Assembly: GCF_025499515.1 (NCBI RefSeq)
Contig: NZ_JAMKFA010000009.1
Location: 60,768-124,767, forward strand
Direction of reading: 5' to 3'
DNA: 64,000 nucleotides
Origin: Flavobacterium odoriferum
Lineage (GTDB): Bacteria; Bacteroidota; Bacteroidia; Flavobacteriales; Flavobacteriaceae
This document shows positions 33,371 through 41,731 of the stretch, in pieces (position 1 is the first letter of the stretch; the number at the start of each line of letters is the position of its first letter). Made by a program: the position numbers and the translations under genes. The notes beneath the pieces were generated by a model that was not told where the DNA came from, made no database searches, and saw only the letters and a program-made list of their open reading frames with translations.

Positions 33371-35744
33371 TTTTTTTCCCATTTATAACAATTCTTTACT
33401 CGTTTTTAACGAAGCAAAAAACAATTTGAAAGAAAGCGATTTAATGAAATTCATTGCAAATTCTGAACACGAACTAATTCCAGCTGTGCCAAAAACATTA
33501 CCCGAAATTGTTTTTATAACTTCTTATCCGCCAAGAGAATGTGGCATTGCAACCTATACTCAGGATTTAAAAAACGCCATTCAAGAAAAATTTGGAACTA
33601 CTTTTTCATTGAAAGTTTGTGCATTAGAAACTTCCGAATCAAATTATAATTACCCAGAAGAAGTAAAATATAAATTAAGTACAGATGTTGCAACTCATTT
33701 TTCTTATTTATCTGCAAAATTAAATGCTGATAAAAATATTGCAATGGTATTTTTACAACACGAATTTGGTCTTTTTGGTGGCATTTATGGTGATTATTTG
33801 TTGAAATTCATGAAGCATTTGAAACGCCCCGTTACAACTACATTTCATACAGTTTTACCAAAACCAGATGAAAAACTTAAAAAAGTAGTTCGTAAAATTG
33901 CTGATTATTCAGATTTTTTAGTTGTGATGACTTCAATTTCAAAAGCTATTTTAATGGCTGATTACGGAATTGCAGAACGAAAAATTTCAGTAATTTCTCA
34001 TGGAACTCATTTGGTTGCATCGTTTGATAATTTGCAACATAAGACAAAAAATCAGTTTAGCGATAGGGTAGTACTCACCACTTTTGGATTACTAAATGAA
34101 GGAAAAAGTATAGAAACAGCTTTAGACGCTTTGCCTAAAATTATCGAAAAATTTCCGAATGTAATTTATCTAATTATTGGAAAAACCCATCCTGAAGTTT
34201 TAAAACATGATGGTGAAAAATACCGCAATTTTCTTTACGAAAAGGTGCAAAACTTACATTTAGAAAATAACGTTCGGTTTATAAATAAGTATTTGTCTTT
34301 AGACGAATTAATGGATTATTTGCAACGCACAAAAATTTATTTATTTACTTCAAAAGATCCTAATCAAGCGGTTAGTGGAACATTGGCTTATGCTATGGCT
34401 TGCGGTTGTCCTGTTATAGCAACGCCAATTCCGCATGCTAAAGAATTTTTGCAAGGCGCTGGATTCAATTATGATTTTCAAAATGCCAATCAACTTGCCG
34501 AAAAAACCATTGAATTACTTTATAATCCAAAGTTATTGAGAGAAATGCGCTTAAATGCATTACATAAAATTAGCTCAACATCTTGGCAAAATTCAGCCAT
34601 TGCACATATTGAGTTGATAAAAAACAGGAACAATAAACATAATATTGTCTTGCAGTATGAAATGCCGATAATTTCATTAAACCATATCAAAAGAATGACG
34701 ACTATAAATGGATTAATCCAATTTTCGGCTATTTCAAAACCAAACATAGAGTCCGGTTATACCTTAGATGATAATGCACGAGCACTTATAGCAGTCACAA
34801 AGCATTATGAGTTGACCAGTTCTGATGAAGACTTAGAATTAATAAAAATTTATTTGAAGTTTATTTTATTTTGCCAACAAGAAGATGGTAGCTTTTTAAA
34901 TTATGTAGATAAAGAAGGTAATTTCACATCTAACAATACTGATGAAAATTTAGAAGATGCCAATGGTAGAGCTATTTGGGCGTTAGGTGAATTTATTTCA
35001 TTTAAAGAAATTATTCCTGGTAACATGATTAGAAAAGCAAAATTCGCAATTGAAAAAGCTTTAATCAATATACACAAGTTTCATTCTCCAAGAGCTATTT
35101 CGTTTGCCATTAAAGGATTATATTTTTACAATTTAGAAAGTCAAAGTCCAAGAATAAATTTTTTAATCACTTCGTTAGCTGATAATTTAGTTTCAAAATA
35201 CCGTGGAATTTCAGATAAAAAATGGAAATGGTTTGAAGATTATCTTACCTATGCTAACAGTATTTTACCAGAAGCAATGTTATTTGCTGGTTTGAGTACA
35301 GGGAGCGAATTGTATAAAGACATTGCAAAAAATTCGTTTGATTTTTTACTTTCTCTAACTTTTAAAGAAGATCAAATCAAAGTGATTTCTAATCAAGGTT
35401 GGTATCATCGAGGAAAATCGGTAAATCAATTTGGTGAACAACCAATAGATGTTGCTTACACAATTTTGGCATTACAAACTTTTTATCAAGTATATGAAGA
35501 TGAAACATACAGAGACAAGATGCGTATTGCATTTGATTGGTTTTTAGGAAAAAATCATTTGCATCAAATAGTTTATAATCCAAAAACAGGTGGTTGTTAT
35601 GATGGTTTAGAGCAAAATCATGTGAATCTAAATCAAGGTGCAGAATCAACTATTAGTTATTTGCTTTCACGATTTGCAATGGAAAAAGCTGTGAAGCCTA
35701 TATATGAAAAGGTTTTCTTTGAGGAAGCCTTTCAAAATGAGTGA
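33360..35744 (+). CDS. GT4 glycosyltransferase fused to an (alpha/alpha) toroid-like domain
   Basis: This 794-residue cytoplasmic protein has a GT-B glycosyltransferase (about 45-420). The motif FITSYPPRECGIATYTQDLKNAI is followed by VFLQHEFGLFGGIYGDYLLKFM, then ERKISVISHGTH, LLNEGKSIETALDALP and the donor-site GTLAYAMACGCPVIATPIPHAKEFLQG. A C-terminal domain (about 430-790) follows with helical repeats and TLDDNARALIAVTKHYE, EDANGRAIWALGEF, GGCYDGLEQNHVNLNQGAESTISYLLSR. That domain resembles (alpha/alpha) toroid glycosidase folds. It overlaps the GH130 gene by 11 bases, implying coupled expression. Confidence 0.87.
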   Translation: MRANFFPIYNNSLLVFNEAKNNLKESDLMKFIANSEHELIPAVPKTLPEIVFITSYPPRECGIATYTQDLKNAIQEKFGTTFSLKVCALETSESNYNYPEEVKYKLSTDVATHFSYLSAKLNADKNIAMVFLQHEFGLFGGIYGDYLLKFMKHLKRPVTTTFHTVLPKPDEKLKKVVRKIADYSDFLVVMTSISKAILMADYGIAERKISVISHGTHLVASFDNLQHKTKNQFSDRVVLTTFGLLNEGKSIETALDALPKIIEKFPNVIYLIIGKTHPEVLKHDGEKYRNFLYEKVQNLHLENNVRFINKYLSLDELMDYLQRTKIYLFTSKDPNQAVSGTLAYAMACGCPVIATPIPHAKEFLQGAGFNYDFQNANQLAEKTIELLYNPKLLREMRLNALHKISSTSWQNSAIAHIELIKNRNNKHNIVLQYEMPIISLNHIKRMTTINGLIQFSAISKPNIESGYTLDDNARALIAVTKHYELTSSDEDLELIKIYLKFILFCQQEDGSFLNYVDKEGNFTSNNTDENLEDANGRAIWALGEFISFKEIIPGNMIRKAKFAIEKALINIHKFHSPRAISFAIKGLYFYNLESQSPRINFLITSLADNLVSKYRGISDKKWKWFEDYLTYANSILPEAMLFAGLSTGSELYKDIAKNSFDFLLSLTFKEDQIKVISNQGWYHRGKSVNQFGEQPIDVAYTILALQTFYQVYEDETYRDKMRIAFDWFLGKNHLHQIVYNPKTGGCYDGLEQNHVNLNQGAESTISYLLSRFAMEKAVKPIYEKVFFEEAFQNE

Positions 35745-35769
35745 ATCATGTAAGTTATAAAATAGATTG

Positions 35770-35804
35770 TATAACACATTTTGATTGTTCCTACTGCACC
35801 TTTG
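35770..35804 (+). promoter_or_regulatory. TATAACACATTTTG promoter-like element before the outer-membrane barrel gene
   Basis: Identical 14-mer to 31924-31937, then ACCTTTG at 35798-35804. The ATG is 74 bases downstream. Confidence 0.5.
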
Positions 35805-35877
35805 TAGTATAAATTATAACTATTAATAGTAAGGTTTTAAAAAAAAATATTACGCATATAACTTAAATTGAAAAAAA

Positions 35878-36516
35878 ATGAAAAAAGCAATCATAATGAT
35901 CGCATTAGTTACTTTATCGGTTACAAATTCTATGGCTCAAGAGTCAACAACAGATAATCGAGATAAATTATTCTTCGGATTAAAATTAGGAACAAATTAT
36001 TCTAACGTTTACGATTCAGAAGGCGAAGATTTTGTTGCAGATGGAAAATTTGGATTAGCAGGTGGAGTATTTGTATCAATTCCGTTAGGAAAATTTATTG
36101 GTGTTCAACCAGAGGTTTTATTTTCTCAAAAAGGATTTAAATCAACTGGAACTTTTTTAGGTACAGATTATGAAACTACAAGAACAACAGATTATATTGA
36201 CATTCCATTGTTTTTAGCTGTTAAACCAGTTGAATATGTAACACTTTTATTTGGACCACAATATTCATATTTATTAAAACAAAAAGATGAGTTTACTGGA
36301 GGTTCTTTAAGTTCAACACAAGAAGAAGAATTTGAAAACGATAACGTTCGTAAAAATACTTTTTCGCTTATTGGTGGCGTGGATTTTAATATTCAAAATC
36401 TTGTTATTGGAGTTAGGGGCGGTTGGGATTTAAAAAATAACAACGGTGATGGAACTTCAACAACACCACGTTACAAAAACATGTGGTATCAAGCTACAGT
36501 AGGTTACAGATTTTAA
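35878..36516 (+). CDS. Outer-membrane beta-barrel protein (PorT-like)
   Basis: The 212-residue protein has a signal peptide ending NSMAQ (about 20). Alternating hydrophobic strands with aromatic girdles and a terminal Phe follow (...MWYQATVGYRF), the hallmark of an outer-membrane barrel. Strands include FFGLKLGTNYSNVYD, AGGVFVSIPLGKFIGVQPEVLFSQKGF and IDIPLFLAVKPVEYVTLLFGPQYSYLL. It fits the PorT/OMP_b-brl family common in Bacteroidota. A stress-type promoter element shared with the CsbD-like gene precedes it. It starts a run with the YtxH-like gene 18 bases downstream. Confidence 0.9.
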   Translation: MKKAIIMIALVTLSVTNSMAQESTTDNRDKLFFGLKLGTNYSNVYDSEGEDFVADGKFGLAGGVFVSIPLGKFIGVQPEVLFSQKGFKSTGTFLGTDYETTRTTDYIDIPLFLAVKPVEYVTLLFGPQYSYLLKQKDEFTGGSLSSTQEEEFENDNVRKNTFSLIGGVDFNIQNLVIGVRGGWDLKNNNGDGTSTTPRYKNMWYQATVGYRF

Positions 36517-36534
36517 TTTTTAAAATAAAATATC

Positions 36535-36849
36535 ATGGAAAATCTTAATAGTAAAGGAAAATTAGTTTTTGGAAGTTTATTTGTTGGAGCACTTATTGGA
36601 GCAACTATCGGAGTATTATTTGCACCTCATAAAGGTAAAAAAACAAGAAACAATATTGCTAAAAGTTTAAAAAACTCGGCATATAGGTTTAAAGATGAAA
36701 TAAAAGAAGATGGTCAATATTTAAAAGATAAAGCAATGAAAGTTGAAAATCTTTTAGAAGATAAAATAAGTAAAGCTTCTACTTCATTTAAAGACAAAGC
36801 TAATGAATTGCTTCACAGCGGTTCAGATCATGAAATGAATAAGAAATAA
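36535..36849 (+). CDS. YtxH-domain stress-type protein
   Basis: The 104-residue protein has one N-terminal hydrophobic segment (about 10-29, LVFGSLFVGALIGATIGVLFAP) and then HKGKKTRNNIAKSLKNSAYRFKDEIKEDG with a Lys/Asp/Glu-rich amphipathic helix. That is the YtxH pattern of a general stress membrane-anchored protein of unknown mechanism. It lies 18 bases after the barrel gene on the same strand, so the two are probably co-transcribed. The 158-base gap that follows contains no other gene that I can see. Confidence 0.85.
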   Translation: MENLNSKGKLVFGSLFVGALIGATIGVLFAPHKGKKTRNNIAKSLKNSAYRFKDEIKEDGQYLKDKAMKVENLLEDKISKASTSFKDKANELLHSGSDHEMNKK

Positions 36850-37007
36850 TAATAATAAAGACCATGGTTTCATTTTTAAATCACCATTAAGAACAAGTTT
36901 GCAGAAGCGAGCTTAAGTAAAAAGGCGATAACATATATGACCACTAAAATGAAAATTTTACATATCTGAAAAAAGAAATCATGGTTTTATAAAAACAAAA
37001 AAATAAA

Positions 37008-37463
37008 ATGAAAACATATATTATTAAAACAATTCTTACCACTAGTATAATCGGACTTTTTATGACAAGTTGCAATAATTCGCCAACTGCTAAAGAAGCA
37101 GATGTGAAAGAAGCAACAGAAGATTTAATTGACGCTGAAGCAGATTTAGATCAGGCAGAATTTGATTCAATTAACGATTTCAACACGTTCAAAGAGAGCA
37201 TTCAAATAAAATTGGCTGAAAATCAGAGCGTAATTAATGATTTAAAATCAAAAATTAGTTCAAAAGGAAAAGTAAATAGAGATATTGATGAAGTTGAAAT
37301 TAATAAATTAGAAAAAAGAAATACCGAGTTAAAACTTAAAATTGAAAATTACGAGCAAGGTCCAGAACAAAAATGGGCATTATTCAAAGTAGATTTTAAT
37401 AATGAATTAGATGATTTAGGTAAATCGATTTCTAATATGGCTGATCGTAACAAGAAAAAATAA
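37008..37463 (+). CDS. Small coiled-coil lipoprotein
   Basis: The 151-residue protein has a lipobox, GLFMTSCNNS (Cys at about 22). Long acidic and basic helices follow (AKEADVKEATEDLIDAEADLDQAEFDS; INKLEKRNTELKLKIENYEQ), which should form a coiled coil like Lpp-type or spacer lipoproteins. I recognise no enzyme motif. It sits six bases upstream of the next gene on the same strand, so both are probably on one transcript. A role at the envelope is suggested by the lipobox only. Confidence 0.8.
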   Translation: MKTYIIKTILTTSIIGLFMTSCNNSPTAKEADVKEATEDLIDAEADLDQAEFDSINDFNTFKESIQIKLAENQSVINDLKSKISSKGKVNRDIDEVEINKLEKRNTELKLKIENYEQGPEQKWALFKVDFNNELDDLGKSISNMADRNKKK

Positions 37464-37468
37464 AGAGT

Positions 37469-37894
37469 ATGAAAACAAATTATTTATCATTAAAATTAGC
37501 ACTTTTTTTAGTGTTACCTTTTGCCTTATTGCAAATGTTTACATCTTGCTCTAAAAATATAGAGTTTGAAAATTCAAATGTTGTTCCTGCGGCAAGAGGA
37601 GATATATCAGTTAAAAAGGACAAAAATAATAATTACAACTTCAAGTTAGAAATTTCATATTTGGCAGAACCGGAGCGTTTGCAACCACCTAAAAAATATT
37701 ATGTGGTTTGGTTGTCATCAGAACAAAATCAAATTCCGTTAAATATTGGTCAAATTGTAGGAACTTCAAAACTTCATGTAAAGTTTGAAAGTGTTTCTTC
37801 ATCAAAACCGAAACGAATTTTTGTAACAGCCGAAGATGATGTTAGTACACAATATCCAGGACAATACGGTGTTCTTGAAACAGATAAGTTTTAG
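37469..37894 (+). CDS. Lipoprotein-like secreted protein of unknown function
   Basis: The 141-residue protein has a long N-terminal hydrophobic segment ending QMFTSCSK, consistent with a lipoprotein signal (Cys at about 27). The rest is a beta-rich domain with YYVVWLSSEQNQIPLNIGQIVG and KRIFVTAEDD. The fold may be similar to the extracytoplasmic domain of anti-sigma-like proteins, but this is a guess. It ends 20 bases before an intrinsic terminator and is the last gene of the block that starts at 35878. Confidence 0.75.
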   Translation: MKTNYLSLKLALFLVLPFALLQMFTSCSKNIEFENSNVVPAARGDISVKKDKNNNYNFKLEISYLAEPERLQPPKKYYVVWLSSEQNQIPLNIGQIVGTSKLHVKFESVSSSKPKRIFVTAEDDVSTQYPGQYGVLETDKF

Positions 37895-37914
37895 TTTTTT
37901 TGGGGTTGATTTTG

Positions 37915-37940
37915 GAAAAACTGCTTTCGGGCAGTTTTTC
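37915..37940 (+). terminator. Terminator of the stress-like block
   Basis: GAAAAACTGC / GCAGTTTTTC, perfect ten-base stem, six-base loop, 20 bases after the stop. Confidence 0.85.
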
Positions 37941-37949
37941 TTGCATAAA

Positions 37950-37976
37950 AAAAGCTCTCAGTGTATGAGAGCTTTT
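37950..37976 (-). terminator. Terminator of purL
   Basis: AAAAGCTCTCA / TGAGAGCTTTT, 11-bp stem, five-base loop, located right after the purL stop on the minus strand. Confidence 0.85.
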
Positions 37977-37982
37977 CTATTT

Positions 37983-40900
37983 CTATTTCTTATTTTCAAT
38001 CCATTTTCTAGCATTTACAAATGCTTCTAACCATGGAGAAACTTCGTCTTTTTGACCTCTTTCTGGGTAATGAGCCCAGTTCCAAGGGAAAGTCGAACGC
38101 TCAATGTGCGGCATCATTACTAAGTGTCTTCCAGTAGTATCGCACATCATAGCCGTGTTGAAATCAGAACCATTTGGATTGGCTGGATAACCTTCGTAAG
38201 CATATTTTGCTACAATATTATATTTTTCTTCAGAATAAGGCAATTTGAATTTTCCTTCTCCGTGCGAAATCCAAACACCTAATGTTGTTCCTTCTAACGT
38301 TGATAACATCACCGAATTATTTTTCTGAACGGTTACCGAAGTAAAACCACTTTCGTGTTTGTTCGAAGTATTGTGATGCATTTTTCCATGAACTTCGTGC
38401 TCTGGATTAATCAATTCTAATTCCATTAACAACTGACAACCATTACAAATTCCAACTGAAAGTGTGTCTTCGCGTTTGTAGAAGTTTTTTAAAGCTGTAT
38501 TGGCTTTTTCGTTGTATAAGAACGCTCCAGCCCAACCTTTAGCCGAACCTAAAACATCGGAATTCGAAAATCCTCCAACTGCTCCGATGAATTGAATGTC
38601 TTCCAATGTTTCTCTTCCCGAAATTAAATCGGTCATGTGTACATCTTTTACATCAAATCCAGCTAAGAACATTGCATTTGCCATTTCACGTTCAGAATTA
38701 CTTCCTTTTTCACGAATAATTGCTGCTTTTGGTCTTGGTTTTGACGCATCAATTACTGGCAATTTACCATCAAAATGCGATGGGAAAGTGAATTGTAATT
38801 TCTGATTTTTGTAATTATCAAAACGTGCTTGCGCCATTCCGTTTTTAGATTGTTTTGAATCTAATAGAAAAGAAGTTTTGAACCAAGTATCTCTTAATGT
38901 AGAAATGCTAAACGTTAAACTATCTTCACCATTAATAATCGTAAACGCATCACCATCGATAGCTGAACCAATTTTGAAAATCTCAATATTATGTTGTGCG
39001 AAAGTTGCTTCCACTTCAGCATCTGCTTGGAAAACAACTCCGATATTCTCATTAAATAAAGCTTTAACCGTATCTTTTTCTCCTAAAGAACTCAAGTCGA
39101 TTAACGCACCTAATTTATCATCTGCAAAACACATTTCTAATAAAGTTGTGATTAAACCACCGCTTCCAATATCGTGTCCTGCTTTGATTTTTCTATCCTT
39201 AATTAAATCTTGTAAAACGTTGAACGCTTTTTTAAAGAATTCCGAGTTTTGAATCGTTGGAACATCATTTCCAATTTTATTCAACACTTGCGCAAATGAA
39301 CTTCCACCTAATTTAAATGAATCTTGTGATAAGTTGATATAATAAATATTACCGCCATTTCTTTGTAAAACAGGTTCCACTACTTTTGTAATGTTCGAAC
39401 AATTTCCAGCGGCAGAAATAATAACCGTTCCCGGAGCAATCACTTCGTCATTTGGATATTTTTGCTTCATTGAAAGTGAATCTTTTCCAGTTGGAATATT
39501 GATTCCTAATTCAATAGCAAAATCAGAACATCCTTTAACTGCTTCGTATAAACGAGCGTCTTCACCTTCATTTTTACAAGCCCACATCCAGTTGGCCGAT
39601 AAAGAAACCGAAGCTAAACCACCTTTCAATGGTGCCCACACTAAATTGGATAACGCTTCACCAATAGCTGTGCGTGAACCAGAAACTGGATTTACCAAAG
39701 CCGCAATAGGTGAGTGCCCTATAGAAGTTGCAATTCCTTCTTTTCCTTTGAAATCCAATGCCATTACACCAACATTATTTAAAGGCAATTGTAATGGACC
39801 CACACATTGTTGTTTGGCAACGCGACCACCAACACAACGGTCTACTTTATTGGTTAACCAATCTTTACAAGCCACCGCTTCCAATTGTAAAACCTGACTT
39901 AAGTAGCTTCCTATATTTTCTTTTGAATATTCTAAATCTGAATAGTTGGTGGCAACGGTTTTATCCGTCATAATCGTTTTTGGCGAACTTCCGAAGAAAT
40001 CTTCTAAAGCGTAATCCATTGGTTTTAACCCTGTAGATTTTGATTCGAAAGTAAATCTATGGTCGTTAGTTACGTCACCCACTTGATACATTGGAGAACG
40101 TTCTCTGTCGGCAATTCTTTGTAAGGTTTCGATGTCTTTTTCACCAATCACTAATCCCATTCTTTCTTGCGATTCGTTTCCGATGATTTCTTTAGCCGAA
40201 AGCGTTGGGTCACCAACAGGTAATTTATCTAAATCGATTAATCCACCTGTTTCTTCTACTAATTCCGATAAACAATTTAAATGTCCACCAGCACCATGAT
40301 CGTGAATCGAAACGATTGGATTGTTATCGCTTTCTACTAAACCACGAATGGCATTGGCAGCACGTTTTTGCATTTCTGGATTCGAACGTTGGATGGCATT
40401 TAATTCAATTCCTGAACCAAAAGCACCAGTATCTGCTGAAGATACTGCAGCGCCACCCATTCCAATTCTATAATTTTCTCCACCTAAAATAACGATTTTA
40501 TCGCCAGCCGTAGGTTTCTTTTTAATCGCTTGATCTAATTTTCCATAACCAATTCCACCTGCTTGCATGATAACTTTATCGTAACCAATTTTACGATTGT
40601 TTTCTTCATGCTCGAAAGTTAAAATAGAACCCGTAATTAAAGGTTGTCCAAATTTATTTCCAAAATCTGAAGCTCCGTTCGAAGCTTTAATTAAAATATC
40701 CATTGGTGTTTGGTACAACCAAGGTCTTTCTGCCATTCCGTTTTCCCATGGACGCTCTTCTGCTAAACGAGAATAAGAAGTCATGTAAACAGCAGTTCCT
40801 GCTAATGGTAATGAACCTTGTCCACCTGCTAAACGGTCACGAATTTCTCCTCCTGAACCTGTTGCAGCTCCGTTGAAAGGCTCAACTGTTGTTGGAAAGT

Positions 40901-41648
40901 TGTGTGTTTCTGCTTTTAAGGAAAGAACCGAATCAAATTCTTTTTCTTGGTAAAAATCAGGTTTGTCTGCACTTTTTGGAGCAAATTGCGTTACTTTCGG
41001 ACCTTTTACAAAAGCTACGTTATCTTTATAAGCCGAAACAATATCATTTGGATTTGTTTCTGATGTTTTCTTAATTAATTTGAATAAAGAAGTTGGTTTT
41101 TCTTCGCCATCAATCACAAACGTTCCATTGAAAATTTTGTGACGGCAGTGCTCTGAATTGGCTTGTGAGAAAGCAAAAATTTCAGAATCGGTTAACTTTC
41201 TTCCTAATTTCGTAGAAAGATTATCTAGATATTCCACTTCTTCTGGACTCAATGCCAAACCTTCTGATTTATTGTAAGCATCAATATCTTCAATATCCAA
41301 TATTGGTTCTGGTTGGATATTAATTGTATAAATTTCTTGATTTAATTCCGAATACTTTTGCGAAAGCATTGGGTCGAAATCGTTAAAATCGGCTGCTACT
41401 TTTTCAAATTCCTCAATACGAATGATGCCCGAAATTCCCATGTTTTGAGTAATTTCTACAGCATTGGTACTCCAAGGCGTAACCATTGCGGCACGTGGTC
41501 CAACAAAAAAATCCGACAATACGGATTTTTCTATTTTATGTGCGTTGCCAAAAAGCCAATTTAATTTGTTGATGTCTTCTGATGAAATCTCGTTTTGCGT
41601 TTGAACCGCAAAAACCGTGTTGGATTGGTTTCCGAAGAAATGAATCAT
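37983..41648 (-). CDS. purL: Phosphoribosylformylglycinamidine synthase (single-chain PurL)
   Basis: Single-chain FGAM synthase of 1221 residues that converts FGAR and glutamine to FGAM in purine synthesis. I chose ATG 41648 (MIHFFGNQSNTVFAVQTQNEI); the start at 41708 crosses the promoter. It has the PurS-like N-terminus, the linker FAQANSEHCRHKIFNG, the ATPase halves KAETHNFPTTVEPFNGAATGSGGEIRD and GGEALSNLVWAPLKGGLASV-type motifs, and the C-terminal glutaminase CNGCQLLMELELI with the nucleophile Cys. It is monocistronic with a canonical promoter at 41679-41709. Confidence 0.95.
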   Translation of the reverse strand: MIHFFGNQSNTVFAVQTQNEISSEDINKLNWLFGNAHKIEKSVLSDFFVGPRAAMVTPWSTNAVEITQNMGISGIIRIEEFEKVAADFNDFDPMLSQKYSELNQEIYTINIQPEPILDIEDIDAYNKSEGLALSPEEVEYLDNLSTKLGRKLTDSEIFAFSQANSEHCRHKIFNGTFVIDGEEKPTSLFKLIKKTSETNPNDIVSAYKDNVAFVKGPKVTQFAPKSADKPDFYQEKEFDSVLSLKAETHNFPTTVEPFNGAATGSGGEIRDRLAGGQGSLPLAGTAVYMTSYSRLAEERPWENGMAERPWLYQTPMDILIKASNGASDFGNKFGQPLITGSILTFEHEENNRKIGYDKVIMQAGGIGYGKLDQAIKKKPTAGDKIVILGGENYRIGMGGAAVSSADTGAFGSGIELNAIQRSNPEMQKRAANAIRGLVESDNNPIVSIHDHGAGGHLNCLSELVEETGGLIDLDKLPVGDPTLSAKEIIGNESQERMGLVIGEKDIETLQRIADRERSPMYQVGDVTNDHRFTFESKSTGLKPMDYALEDFFGSSPKTIMTDKTVATNYSDLEYSKENIGSYLSQVLQLEAVACKDWLTNKVDRCVGGRVAKQQCVGPLQLPLNNVGVMALDFKGKEGIATSIGHSPIAALVNPVSGSRTAIGEALSNLVWAPLKGGLASVSLSANWMWACKNEGEDARLYEAVKGCSDFAIELGINIPTGKDSLSMKQKYPNDEVIAPGTVIISAAGNCSNITKVVEPVLQRNGGNIYYINLSQDSFKLGGSSFAQVLNKIGNDVPTIQNSEFFKKAFNVLQDLIKDRKIKAGHDIGSGGLITTLLEMCFADDKLGALIDLSSLGEKDTVKALFNENIGVVFQADAEVEATFAQHNIEIFKIGSAIDGDAFTIINGEDSLTFSISTLRDTWFKTSFLLDSKQSKNGMAQARFDNYKNQKLQFTFPSHFDGKLPVIDASKPRPKAAIIREKGSNSEREMANAMFLAGFDVKDVHMTDLISGRETLEDIQFIGAVGGFSNSDVLGSAKGWAGAFLYNEKANTALKNFYKREDTLSVGICNGCQLLMELELINPEHEVHGKMHHNTSNKHESGFTSVTVQKNNSVMLSTLEGTTLGVWISHGEGKFKLPYSEEKYNIVAKYAYEGYPANPNGSDFNTAMMCDTTGRHLVMMPHIERSTFPWNWAHYPERGQKDEVSPWLEAFVNARKWIENKK

Positions 41649-41678
41649 TGTATGTAGTTGTTTGTGTTGTTGAAGTTG

Positions 41679-41709
41679 CAAATTTATTCTAAAAAATAGA
41701 ACAAACAAA
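41679..41709 (-). promoter_or_regulatory. Canonical Bacteroidota promoter for purL
   Basis: On the minus strand TTTG (41709-41706), 19 bases, then TAAATTTG (41686-41679), a full match to TTTG-N19-TAnnTTTG. The ATG follows 30 bases downstream. Confidence 0.78.
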
Positions 41710-41731
41710 ATAATAATAGGTTCTGTTTAAA

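Noticed and set aside
39391..39897. 168-residue plus-strand frame inside purL
   Set aside because: It is antisense to conserved PurL motifs, a shadow only.
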